Positions 1 to 7,621 are shown, numbered from the stretch's first letter. The stretch: DNA of 14,594 bases from JBDHXE01 sp039810525 (GCA_039810525.1 JBDHXE010000046.1:1-14594); one strand, 5' to 3'. Numbers and translations: made by a program. Notes: generated by a model from the letters alone, not told the origin.

Positions 1-727
1 ATACCTCATCATTATGATAATTAGTAATAGGAACCTCGGCAGTAGGTATTAGATACATCTTATCTTCTTGTGCATAATACATATCTTCAGACATTTTAGG
101 TAATTGGCCAGTGCCAAACATAGAATTTTCATTTACAATAAAAGGTGGTATCAATTCAGTGTAGTTATGATGAAGCAGATGATAATCTATCATAAAATTA
201 ATTAAAGCACGCTCCAATTTAGCACCTTTACCTCTATAGAAAGCAAAACCACCTCCCGAAACTTTAGCACCACGCTCAAAATCGATAATATTAAGATATT
301 TAGCTATATCAATATGATTTTTGGCACATTTAGTAATTGGTTTGTCGCCCCATAGCCTTACTATTTTATTATCATCAACAGATTTGCCAATAGGAACATA
401 TTTAGCGGTCATATTAGGTATTCTTACCACTACTTTTTCAATATTATCTTCTATAATAGCTAATTTATCATCTAATTCTTTAATATTATCAGATACAGTT
501 TTCATTTCGCTTATCTTATCATCAGCATCTAACTTATTCTTTTTTAAATCAGCTATCTCTTTGCTAACTACATTTCTAATATTTTTTAATTTTTCTACTT
601 CCTGAATTAAATGCCTTCTTTCTATATCAAGCTGTACTATATCATCAATATTTGCCTTTTCATTCTTATTTGAAATGTTTTGTCTTACTAATTCAATATT
701 ATCCCTAATAAATTTTAAATCTAACAT
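1..727 (-). CDS. serS: Seryl-tRNA synthetase, N-terminal part (runs off the window)
   Basis: This cytoplasmic class II synthetase charges tRNA-Ser (and tRNA-Sec where present) with serine. About 242 residues are visible of the usual 420-430; the C-terminal part, with the rest of the catalytic core and motif 3, lies beyond base 1. The protein starts MLDLKFIRDN. Residues about 30-100 are rich in Lys, Glu and Leu and form the long antiparallel coiled-coil arm that grips the tRNA. FERGAKVSGGGFAF (150-163) and RGKGAKLERALINFMID (165-181) lead into the catalytic domain and motif 1, and the serine-binding TxE signature appears as PTAEVP (228-233). The ATG at 725-727 is preceded by TTTAGGAAATACT, which gives an AGGA ribosome binding site. 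A TATTTTTG -7 element lies 31 bases further up. The gene is divergent from the FG-GAP gene. The family assignment is secure. Confidence 0.96.
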   Translation of the reverse strand, partial: MLDLKFIRDNIELVRQNISNKNEKANIDDIVQLDIERRHLIQEVEKLKNIRNVVSKEIADLKKNKLDADDKISEMKTVSDNIKELDDKLAIIEDNIEKVVVRIPNMTAKYVPIGKSVDDNKIVRLWGDKPITKCAKNHIDIAKYLNIIDFERGAKVSGGGFAFYRGKGAKLERALINFMIDYHLLHHNYTELIPPFIVNENSMFGTGQLPKMSEDMYYAQEDKMYLIPTAEVPITNYHNDEV

Positions 728-758
728 AGTATTTCCTAAAATTATAAGTATTAAATAG

Positions 759-766
759 CAAAAATA
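759..766 (-). promoter_or_regulatory. Candidate serS promoter, -7 element
   Basis: On the minus strand this reads TATTTTTG, an exact match to the Bacteroidota -7 consensus TAnnTTTG. It lies 31 bases before the serS ATG, so transcription would start near 752 with a leader of about 25 bases. No TTTG -33 box is seen at the expected 19-bp spacing, so the call rests on one element in AT-rich DNA. Confidence 0.4.
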
Positions 767-824
767 ATTAATTAAATTGTAATATATGTAATAGAATAAT
801 AGTAGTTAAATAAAAGAAAAATAA

Positions 825-832
825 TAATTTTG
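825..832 (+). promoter_or_regulatory. Candidate promoter -7 element for the FG-GAP gene
   Basis: The sequence TAATTTTG matches TAnnTTTG. It would give a start site near 840 and a leader of about 70 bases before the ATG at 913. No -33 box is visible. In DNA this AT-rich a chance match is possible. Confidence 0.3.
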
Positions 833-912
833 CAAATATGTTAATATTAATGAAAAATTGGTATAGTTTATGATATTTTTTTAATTTGAGTAATAATTAT
901 AACTAAAAAATT

Positions 913-3900
913 ATGAAAAATTCATTAAATTTATATACGGAATTAATACTAAATTTAAAAAAACATTTGGTAATATCTATTTTGAGCAATTTATATAAAA
1001 TAAATATAATAATTTTATTAATCATTTTTAGCTTGTCTGCATATTCGCAGGTAGCGAGCCCTTCTAATTGGATGTATCCAGATGGGAATCTAAATGCTAC
1101 CTTATATAATAAAGTACCAAGCTCACCCCAAATGATTGATTCTTTTTCTGTGAAATGGACTACTCCATATATATCTGGAGATGTAAAGCCTCTTATAGGA
1201 AATATAGTTACTACAAGTCCATTACTTAATTTTGGTTTCGAGCCAAACGAAATTGTAGCAGTAATGGGAGATGAGATTGTATTAATCAGTGGAACTGGGT
1301 CATTACTCAAAAAAAGTAAATTTCCAAATTATGTAAGTGGTATTAAATCTATTTCTTCGTTGATAGATACTAATACAAGTAATGTAGATTTGGCTACTAC
1401 TGGTAGTGTAATTATGGGATTGGAAGGTATAGAAGAATTTAATCCACTAAGCAAAGATAGCTTAGCGTTTTCTTATTTATTTGGTTATAATTCTACACTT
1501 GATTCTATAGCACCATTAAAAAGACTTGCTATTAATTTAAGACCGTTTTCACCAAATATTTTTGCAAGTATCAAACCAATATTTGGTAAAAGAATTAATA
1601 ATAGATTGATGATTTATGCTACAGTTAATATGACTTTACCTAAGATCACAGATCCTTTTGCAGTTGAGCCTCCATATTTTAGGGGTCTAACTGAGTTCTA
1701 TGATATAGATAATATGGGTGAGTTTCCTTTACCCGATATGAAAGATGATATTAATAATAGGGTATTACTAGGTCCAGAAGTCAATCTTGGGCAACCGTCT
1801 ATATATTCGCGTGGCAGTAGTAATGGTACAATATTATTGCCAATATATCCGACCACCAAAGATGTAAATCCAAATTTTGAGTTTTTCCAAATATCGTCAT
1901 TAGTTAATGGGGATTATATAGATACTTATGCAGATATACCTATTCTGACTGGTTTTGATTTTGAAGGAACTAATTTTAGACAAACTTTTGTACCTTACGA
2001 AATTTCCCTTACTAATTCTAATAGGCCACAAATTAGGCCATATTATTTAGATATAATAGATAATGGAACACAAGAGCAAGGATTTATTTTAGTTAGCGAA
2101 GAGTATAGTGGTATAGATGGTTCTAATGGTGTATCCAAACTTCATATTCACGACTTAGCTGGCAACCCTCTCACAGATTATGATATTACTTCTGATACTA
2201 ATCCGAGTTTTGTAGGTGATACCAATCATTATTGGTCTATAGCTGTAGGAGATTTGGATGGTAAAAGTAGTAATTCGTGGCTGCCATATTACCCAAATAA
2301 TAATGGAAAGGAAATAATAGCAACTCAATCATCGAGAGATTTTGCTTATCCCGGTAGCAAATTATTTGTGTTGAGGTATAATACAGGTCCAGAAATAGAA
2401 AAGCCTTCTCCAAATGGAGATTTTCTATTTCCATTAGATACTATATGTTCTCAAAGAATTAATGGTTGGGTAGCCGCAGTAAATGATATAGATAATTCGG
2501 GAGATGGCAAAGATGAGATATTTTTAGTAGATGGATCTAAGTTGATGATAATAAGAATGAGGGATTATTCGGATAAGCGTTTTAGATTGGGCTATCCATT
2601 TGATACTCTTTATGTAAAAGAATTTTTTAATCAGCAAATTTCGTCGGTGGCAATTGCAGATTTGGAAGGCGATGGTAGAAATGACATTGTGGTAACTACT
2701 GATGATAGTACTTATGTGATAGGGTCTATTATTCCAAATACTTTGTCGATTGTATATCCTAACAAAAATATTGGAAATATTGTGGAGTATTGTGTAACTG
2801 ATACTTTGGGCTTGACTTGGGTAAATACAATATATAGCCAAGATAAAGTAGATATAATGTTTCAGTATTACAATGGTCCTAATTTAGATACTATTTATAT
2901 AGGTAAGGGTATATCTAATAATAGGGATACTATTAGATATAATATAATAGTAGATTCAGTTTTGGCTGGTTTGGAGGGTAGGCTGATAGTTAGCGGTAGT
3001 TCTAAACCATATTTATTATCTGATTATTCTGAAATAGTAAGGTTTAATATTCCAAAAATTGATGAGTCTAGCGTAGTTTTTGATAAATATTTCTATTATC
3101 CCGGTAATAATATAGTAGCTCAAGCCAATGTATTGTGTGCTGATTCTGTATATTTGGAGATGCAATTGGATAGCTTAAATTGGGTTGTGGTAGGCGTAGA
3201 TAGCTCTACAATAGATAATTTAGTTGATATTGTAGGCAATATACCGTGTATTACAGATTTTTTTGAATGTAATTTGCCTAATAGTGATACTACTATTAAT
3301 TTTAGACTGATCTCTAATAAGGGGTTAGTAAGTGATACTAGTTCTAATTATGGAATTGTACTAAAGCCTCTTAGTTTTCCGATTAGAATTGATACTACCG
3401 ATAAAGCAGACCCAACTGTGTATTTTAATTGGGATATCAATAGTATAGATTCAACTTTATTGGATAAAGATTTGCTGATATCTGTTTCGTCCGATAGTGG
3501 CTCAACTTTTACCCCAATTGTAAATGCATTAATTACAGATGAGAAGGCAAGTTGGAACGTGCCTACTAATGTATTAGATACATTAATGTTTAGAATATGT
3601 ATTACGGGTACTTGTGTTAGGATAGATACTATCTTGTACGGTATCAAACCGATTTATATAGATATAGTAGCTCCCAACCCATTCAATCCTGATATTGAGA
3701 GCTTGCAAATAGTATATCAAGTACCAGAAGATACGAGAGTTACTATTAGGGTGGTGGATCAGAATAATAGAATAATAGCTGATGTTATTAATTCGCAAGA
3801 TAGAAAAAAAGGCATTGTATATAGTGATTATTGGGACGGTAGACGTAGTGATGGGGCAACATCGGCAATAGGTATGTATTATATTTTATTAGAATTTTCC

Positions 3901-3942
3901 AATGGAAAGAAGGAAATATATCCAGTGTATATTAGAAAATGA
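913..3942 (+). CDS. Secreted FG-GAP/VCBS-repeat protein with FlgD-like / type IX sorting C-terminal domain
   Basis: I do not recognise a named protein here. The N terminus has a basic region and a hydrophobic segment (about 30-42) ending AYSQ, with likely signal peptidase cleavage after residue 45. The n-region of about 30 residues is unusually long, so the true start may be a downstream non-ATG codon; no clear Shine-Dalgarno precedes the ATG. Acidic, Asp/Gly-rich motifs typical of FG-GAP/VCBS calcium-binding propeller blades occur at about 442-449 (AVGDLDG), 521-540 (DIDNSGDGKDEI) and 579-598 (ADLEGDGRNDI). The middle part (about 620-910) is beta-rich and Ser/Thr/Asp-rich, like Ig-type repeats. 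PNPFNP at 921-926 opens a C-terminal domain of about 85 residues with YWDGRRSDG and a final strand ending in YIRK, as in FlgD-like domains used as type IX secretion signals. I infer an exported, surface-attached or released protein. Its ligand is unknown. The response regulator starts 27 bases after its stop. Confidence 0.8.
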   Translation: MKNSLNLYTELILNLKKHLVISILSNLYKINIIILLIIFSLSAYSQVASPSNWMYPDGNLNATLYNKVPSSPQMIDSFSVKWTTPYISGDVKPLIGNIVTTSPLLNFGFEPNEIVAVMGDEIVLISGTGSLLKKSKFPNYVSGIKSISSLIDTNTSNVDLATTGSVIMGLEGIEEFNPLSKDSLAFSYLFGYNSTLDSIAPLKRLAINLRPFSPNIFASIKPIFGKRINNRLMIYATVNMTLPKITDPFAVEPPYFRGLTEFYDIDNMGEFPLPDMKDDINNRVLLGPEVNLGQPSIYSRGSSNGTILLPIYPTTKDVNPNFEFFQISSLVNGDYIDTYADIPILTGFDFEGTNFRQTFVPYEISLTNSNRPQIRPYYLDIIDNGTQEQGFILVSEEYSGIDGSNGVSKLHIHDLAGNPLTDYDITSDTNPSFVGDTNHYWSIAVGDLDGKSSNSWLPYYPNNNGKEIIATQSSRDFAYPGSKLFVLRYNTGPEIEKPSPNGDFLFPLDTICSQRINGWVAAVNDIDNSGDGKDEIFLVDGSKLMIIRMRDYSDKRFRLGYPFDTLYVKEFFNQQISSVAIADLEGDGRNDIVVTTDDSTYVIGSIIPNTLSIVYPNKNIGNIVEYCVTDTLGLTWVNTIYSQDKVDIMFQYYNGPNLDTIYIGKGISNNRDTIRYNIIVDSVLAGLEGRLIVSGSSKPYLLSDYSEIVRFNIPKIDESSVVFDKYFYYPGNNIVAQANVLCADSVYLEMQLDSLNWVVVGVDSSTIDNLVDIVGNIPCITDFFECNLPNSDTTINFRLISNKGLVSDTSSNYGIVLKPLSFPIRIDTTDKADPTVYFNWDINSIDSTLLDKDLLISVSSDSGSTFTPIVNALITDEKASWNVPTNVLDTLMFRICITGTCVRIDTILYGIKPIYIDIVAPNPFNPDIESLQIVYQVPEDTRVTIRVVDQNNRIIADVINSQDRKKGIVYSDYWDGRRSDGATSAIGMYYILLEFSNGKKEIYPVYIRK

Positions 3943-3969
3943 TTATATGATTTAAATAGGGTATAATTT

Positions 3970-4653
3970 ATGAGATTATTAGTAGTTGAAGATGAAAATA
4001 AAGTCTTAAATTTTTTGAGGCAGGGCTTAGAAGAAGAGAAATATATAGTAGATACAGCATCAGATGGTGTAGCTGGTCTGGAAATGGCTATGAATAATCA
4101 TTATGATGCTATAATATTAGATGTGATGCTTCCCGGCAAAGATGGATTTACAGTATTGCGAGAATTGCGGGATGCTGGTGTGGCTTCGCCTGTAATGATG
4201 CTTACTGCCAGAAATAATGTAATAGACAAGGTAAGTGGTTTGGACTTAGGTGCTGATGATTATTTGGCTAAGCCTTTTGAATTTGAAGAATTGACTGCAA
4301 GGCTGAGGTCATTATTGAGAAGAGGTACTCCTGAGAAAACAACTAAGTTGAGATGTGGCGAGTTGATTTTGGATACAGTTACTCATATAGCTTATAGGGG
4401 TAATAGAGAAATAGATCTAACGAGTAAGGAATATACTTTGTTAGAATATTTGATGCGTAATAAAAATAGGATATTGAGCAGAAGTACTATTACTCAGCAT
4501 GTATGGAGACATAATTTTGACCAAGAATCTAATATAATAGATGTATATATTAAGAGGTTAAGAATCAAAATAGATGGAGATAGTGAAAAGCCTTTGATAC
4601 AAAGTATAAGGGGTGTTGGGTATAGAATGAGAGAATTGGCTACTGATGAGTAA
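3970..4653 (+). CDS. OmpR/PhoB-family response regulator without adjacent kinase
   Basis: This is a two-component transcription factor. The receiver domain (1-120) has the acidic pair E7-D8, the phosphoacceptor D51 in IILDVMLPG, T79 in MMLTAR and K101 in LAKPF, so it should be phosphorylatable. The DNA-binding winged helix (about 127-224) contains DLTSKEYTLLEYLM, the recognition-helix region NIIDVYIKRLRIKID and the C-terminal hairpin IRGVGYRM. At 227 residues it has the usual length. It resembles the CusR/RprY type, but I cannot assign a stimulus. TAGGG lies about 9 bases before the ATG. Its last 8 bases overlap the MazG-like gene, so the two are co-transcribed and probably translationally coupled. 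No histidine kinase gene is present in the window, which makes it an orphan here. Confidence 0.93.
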   Translation: MRLLVVEDENKVLNFLRQGLEEEKYIVDTASDGVAGLEMAMNNHYDAIILDVMLPGKDGFTVLRELRDAGVASPVMMLTARNNVIDKVSGLDLGADDYLAKPFEFEELTARLRSLLRRGTPEKTTKLRCGELILDTVTHIAYRGNREIDLTSKEYTLLEYLMRNKNRILSRSTITQHVWRHNFDQESNIIDVYIKRLRIKIDGDSEKPLIQSIRGVGYRMRELATDE

Positions 4654-5002
4654 TTTTCCAGAGGTTCATATTGATCTTATTAATAATATAGAGGATAATA
4701 TAAGTACTATTCAGAGCAGTTTTGATAAATATCAAAATGAGTATTTTGACGGTAGGTCTCCTGAGTTTTTTTGCCTCGAATTGAATGGAGAAGCTGGCGA
4801 ATTAGCTAATTTGGAGAAAAAGCTTTGGAAAGGTAAGCAGATAGATATTAATAATTTGTCTGACGAAGCGGCTGATGTATTTATAGCTTTGCTAAACTAT
4901 TGCAATGCAAGGGGTATTAATCTGGAGAAAGCAGTAATAAATAAATTGAAAATAATCGAAAATAAAAGAGTACATTTAAAATCTATAGGCGAAAGGTATT
5001 AA
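4646..5002 (+). CDS. MazG-like nucleotide pyrophosphohydrolase
   Basis: This small all-alpha NTP pyrophosphohydrolase of the MazG/dUTPase-like superfamily would hydrolyse a nucleoside triphosphate to the monophosphate and pyrophosphate, typically to clean the nucleotide pool. The exact substrate cannot be read from sequence. The metal-binding signature is complete: E49-x-x-E52 in NGEAGELANLEKKLWK and E74-x-x-D77 in SDEAADVFIALLNY, 21 residues apart. Its 118 residues correspond to a single MazG domain, not the two-domain E. coli MazG. It starts at ATGAGTAA inside the stop region of the response regulator (8-base overlap) and ends 19 bases before the carboxyltransferase, so it sits in the middle of an apparent operon. 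The domain call is firm; the specific role is open. Confidence 0.88.
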   Translation: MSNFPEVHIDLINNIEDNISTIQSSFDKYQNEYFDGRSPEFFCLELNGEAGELANLEKKLWKGKQIDINNLSDEAADVFIALLNYCNARGINLEKAVINKLKIIENKRVHLKSIGERY

Positions 5003-5021
5003 TTAAAAAGGCATTTTAAAA

Positions 5022-6593
5022 ATGATAAATTATGATGATAAAGATATAATTGATAAAAAAATTGAATTAATGCACCAATTAAAAGAAATTGCAAAGGAAG
5101 GTGGTGGCAGATCTAGAATAGAAGCACAGCACAAGAAAGGTAAACTGACTGCAAGAGAGAGATTAGATTTGGTGTGCGATAAGGGTACTTTTAGGGAAAT
5201 TGATGCTTTGGTGCATCATCATTCTACTCAGTTTGGCTTAGATAAGAGCGTGCCTTTGGGCGATGGTGTAGTAACTGGATTTGCAGAAATTTTGGGTAAG
5301 AAAGTATATTTGTTTGCTCAGGATTTTACAGTATTGGGTGGCTCTCTCGCAGAAATGCATGGCAAGAAAATTTGCAAGATAATGGATATGGCAATGAAGA
5401 CGGGCACGCCTGTAATTGGTCTCAATGATAGCGGAGGGGCTAGGGTGCAGGAAGGTGTAATATCGTTGGGAGCTTATGCAGACATATTTTTGCGGAATAC
5501 TTTGGCTTCTGGTGTAGTTCCTCAAATTTCTCTTATAATGGGTCCGTGTGCAGGAGGTGCTGTATATTCGCCAGCTATTACTGATTTTGTAGTAATGGTA
5601 AAAAATACTTCTTATATGTTTGTTACTGGGCCTAAGGTAGTAAAGACAGTAACTCATGAAGAGTTGTCATCGGAAGAATTGGGTGGTGCAGAGACTCATG
5701 CTACTAAGAGCGGGGTAGCTCATTTCGTAGCTGAGAACGATATGGATGCTATAGAAATAGTAAGGAATTTGCTGTCGTATATTCCTCAGAACAATACAGA
5801 AGAGCCGCCATTTGTAGCTAATGCTGACCCAATAGATAGAATAATAGAAGATTTGAATTATATAGTGCCTGCTAATGCAAATCAACCTTATGATATAAAG
5901 GATATAATTCATTTGATAGCTGATAATGGTGATTTTTTGGAAGTTCATAAAGATTATGCTCAAAACATAGTAGTAGGATTTATACGCTTAGGTGGCCGCT
6001 CAATAGGTGTGGTAGCTAATCAGCCAGCTGTATTGGCAGGGGTCTTGGATATAGAAGCTTCTAAGAAAGCGGCTAGATTTATTAGGTTTTGCGATTGTTT
6101 TAATATACCTTTGTTGACTTTTGAAGATGTGCCCGGATTTTTGCCGGGCTCTTATCAGGAATGGAATGCTATTATTACTAATGGAGCTAAGTTATTATTT
6201 GCTTATTCTGAAGCTACAGTGCCTAAGGTTACTGTAATTACTCGTAAGGCTTATGGCGGTGCTTATGATGTGATGAGTAGTAAGCATATTCGTGGTGATC
6301 TTAACTATGCTTGGCCAACTGCAGAATTGGCTGTAATGGGTGCAAAGGGAGCAGTAGAGATTATTTTCAAAAAGGAAATGGATTCGGCAGAAGATCCAGT
6401 TAAGAAGGAGCAAGAATTGATAGATGAATATAATGCTAAATTTGCCAATCCATATATTGCAGCATCTTATGGGTATATAGATGATGTAATAGAACCTAAA
6501 TATACAAGAAAAATGCTTATAGAAGCTTTTTCATTATTAGAAAATAAGGTTGACAAAAATCCATATAAAAAGCATTGTAATATACCTCTATAG
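5022..6593 (+). CDS. pccB: Acyl-CoA carboxylase carboxyltransferase subunit, propionyl-CoA type (PccB/MmdA family)
   Basis: This biotin-dependent carboxyltransferase moves CO2 between carboxybiotin and an acyl-CoA, most likely propionyl-CoA to (S)-methylmalonyl-CoA, or the reverse in a decarboxylase complex. The 523 residues cover both crotonase-fold halves. The N-terminal half contains LTARERLDLVCD (42-53), NDSGGARVQEGV (135-146) and the oxyanion-hole stretch GPCAGGAVYSP (174-184). The C-terminal half contains DVPGFLPGSYQEW (369-381) and RKAYGGAYDVM (408-418). The Asp at 416 corresponds, as I recall the family, to the residue that favours propionyl- over acetyl-CoA in actinobacterial PccB. 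QEWNAIITNGAK replaces the commoner QEYGGIIRHGAK and is the form I associate with Bacteroidota. No biotin carboxylase, biotin carrier or decarboxylase membrane subunit lies nearby, so its partners must be encoded elsewhere. AAGG about 10 bases before the ATG is a weak ribosome binding site. Confidence 0.92.
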   Translation: MINYDDKDIIDKKIELMHQLKEIAKEGGGRSRIEAQHKKGKLTARERLDLVCDKGTFREIDALVHHHSTQFGLDKSVPLGDGVVTGFAEILGKKVYLFAQDFTVLGGSLAEMHGKKICKIMDMAMKTGTPVIGLNDSGGARVQEGVISLGAYADIFLRNTLASGVVPQISLIMGPCAGGAVYSPAITDFVVMVKNTSYMFVTGPKVVKTVTHEELSSEELGGAETHATKSGVAHFVAENDMDAIEIVRNLLSYIPQNNTEEPPFVANADPIDRIIEDLNYIVPANANQPYDIKDIIHLIADNGDFLEVHKDYAQNIVVGFIRLGGRSIGVVANQPAVLAGVLDIEASKKAARFIRFCDCFNIPLLTFEDVPGFLPGSYQEWNAIITNGAKLLFAYSEATVPKVTVITRKAYGGAYDVMSSKHIRGDLNYAWPTAELAVMGAKGAVEIIFKKEMDSAEDPVKKEQELIDEYNAKFANPYIAASYGYIDDVIEPKYTRKMLIEAFSLLENKVDKNPYKKHCNIPL

Positions 6594-6716
6594 GTTGATA
6601 ATATAATTATTTTATTTTTTTGGGCGGAGTAAGCTACACCCCTAAATAAATAATACAATTAAATTCGTTTAACTCATAATTCTAAAGATAAAATAATCGA
6701 AATATCATTTCTTCCT

Positions 6717-6735
6717 CCCTCTCCTTTGGAGAGGG
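6717..6735. repeat. REP-like palindrome (CCCTCTCC-TTT-GGAGAGGG)
   Basis: Perfect 8-bp arms lie at 6717-6724 and 6728-6735 with a TTT loop, followed by CTGGGGTGAGG. It is strikingly GC-rich for this window. From memory, this sequence type recurs as a dispersed intergenic repeat in several bacterial lineages. Only one copy is present here, so its repeat status cannot be shown from the window. Confidence 0.55.
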
Positions 6736-6785
6736 CTGGGGTGAGGTTAAATCGTGGAGATAATTGAGGTGAGGTACAAATAATA

Positions 6786-6819
6786 AGTCGTCCTACAATT
6801 TTGGAAGTGTAGGACGACT
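6786..6819. repeat. Hairpin repeat, copy 1
   Basis: AGTCGTCCTACA (6786-6797) pairs perfectly with TGTAGGACGACT (6808-6819) around a short ATTTTGGAAG loop. The same 11-bp arms and an almost identical loop recur at 10495-10528. A degraded copy of that element's terminal repeat lies 23 bases downstream (6843-6862), so this is probably a truncated or shorter copy of the same element. It could also act as a bidirectional terminator between the convergent genes, but there is no T-run. Confidence 0.75.
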
Positions 6820-6842
6820 GAGAATTAATTTAGTTTCTTATC

Positions 6843-6862
6843 TTAACTTATGAGGTAGCCTC
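6843..6862. repeat. Degraded terminal repeat of the MITE-like element, copy 1
   Basis: TTAACTTATGAGGTAGCCTC matches the right end of the element at 10641-10660 at 15 of 20 positions by eye. It lies on the same side of the shared hairpin as in copy 2. I could not find a convincing left end for copy 1. Confidence 0.45.
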
Positions 6863-6896
6863 TATTTAGTATTAGTCTCAATGTTTTGTAAATTGA

Positions 6897-7499
6897 TTAT
6901 CTTGAATAATATTCTACTACTAAAGATACTTCGCACTGAATAGGAACTTCTTCTTTGTGTGGAATATATGATAATTTAGCTAAAAAATCAGCTTTGGATA
7001 ATTCTAAGTAAGGAGGTGCTCCTGCTGTACGAATGGCATCTTGGAAGCATTCCAATTTGCGGCTTTTCTCTTTGATAGATATTACATCACCTACTTTTAC
7101 TTGGTAAGAAGGCACATTAACTCTTTTGCCATTCACTAAAATATGACCATGAGACAAAAATTGACGAGATGCATACATAGTACGAGCAAAACCAGATCTA
7201 TACAATAGAGCATCTAAGCGAGTTTCTAATAATTGAATAAGAATATCTGCGGTGTTGCCTGGCAATCGTGTAGCTTTTACATAGTAGTTACCCATTTGCT
7301 TTTCAGATATATTGTATTGCAATCTCAAACGTTGTTTCTCTAATAACTGTTTGCCATAATCTGATTGCTTTGCACGACGTTTAGCGGCACCGTGCTGTCC
7401 GGGAGGATAAGGTTTTTTGCCAGAGATTTTTCCAGCTTTTGTTGTTAAAACTAATCCTAATTTTCTTGATATTTTAACTTTTGGTCCGGTATAATTCAT
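6897..7499 (-). CDS. rpsD: 30S ribosomal protein S4, zinc-free (C-) form
   Basis: S4 nucleates assembly of the 30S body by binding the 16S rRNA 5' domain. The 200 residues match the usual length. The N terminus MNYTGPKVKISRKLG lacks the cysteine zinc knuckle of C+ forms and is one residue shorter than the usual MARYxGP start. PYPPGQHG (30-37) is the conserved N-terminal motif, and the S4 RNA-binding fold spans about 92-155 (LETRLDALLYRSGFA, SHGHILVNGKRV). The C terminus EVPIQCEVSLVVEYYSR is intact. The gene is normally in the alpha operon with rpsM, rpsK, rpoA and rplQ. Here it is alone, with pccB on one side and kdsB on the other. A very good Bacteroidota-type promoter precedes it; the ribosome binding site (GTGG) is weak. 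Confidence 0.97.
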   Translation of the reverse strand: MNYTGPKVKISRKLGLVLTTKAGKISGKKPYPPGQHGAAKRRAKQSDYGKQLLEKQRLRLQYNISEKQMGNYYVKATRLPGNTADILIQLLETRLDALLYRSGFARTMYASRQFLSHGHILVNGKRVNVPSYQVKVGDVISIKEKSRKLECFQDAIRTAGAPPYLELSKADFLAKLSYIPHKEEVPIQCEVSLVVEYYSR

Positions 7500-7550
7500 T
7501 TATTTTACCACTTAAATATTAATATTCTAAATTATATTATTTCAGAACTA

Positions 7551-7581
7551 CAAATGTATGTATTATTTAACATTTAACAAA
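7551..7581 (-). promoter_or_regulatory. rpsD promoter (TTTG-N19-TACATTTG)
   Basis: Read on the minus strand, TTTG (7581-7578) is followed after exactly 19 bases by TACATTTG (7558-7551). This matches the Bacteroidota primary-sigma consensus TTTG-N19-TAnnTTTG in both boxes and in spacing. Transcription would start near 7543, giving a leader of about 44 bases before the rpsD ATG. It is the best promoter in the window. Confidence 0.7.
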
Positions 7582-7613
7582 ATTATTTTAAATTTTTTCA
7601 GTATATTTTTTAT

Positions 7614-7621
7614 TATTTTTG
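7614..7621 (+). promoter_or_regulatory. Candidate kdsB promoter, -7 element
   Basis: TATTTTTG fits TAnnTTTG and would start transcription near 7629, about 19 bases before the ATG at 7648. No -33 box is visible. If real, it lies inside the upstream in-frame extension, which argues against the longer start at 7558. Confidence 0.4.

Larger units (their letters stand above)
6594..6896. other. Intergenic region between convergent pccB and rpsD
   Basis: This 303-base gap has no credible gene. It holds a REP-like palindrome (6717-6735), a hairpin (6786-6819) shared with the MITE-like element near 10.5 kb, and a degraded inverted-repeat end at 6843-6862. No hairpin followed by a T-run is present for either gene, so termination of pccB and rpsD may rely on these palindromes or on Rho. 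Confidence 0.7.

Noticed and set aside
321..605. A plus-strand open frame of 94 codons.
   Set aside because: It lies antisense to the serS coiled-coil region. Its Leu/Ser/Ile-rich translation is the mirror of Lys/Glu/Asp codons, and the serS reading is certain.
5238..5963. Two long minus-strand open frames within the carboxyltransferase gene.
   Set aside because: They are shadows of pccB. Their translations are rich in Tyr, His, Ser and Ile and resemble no protein family.
5022..6593. A complete propionyl-CoA carboxylase or sodium-pump decarboxylase operon.
   Set aside because: Only the carboxyltransferase subunit is present; no biotin carboxylase, biotin carrier or membrane subunit lies in the window.
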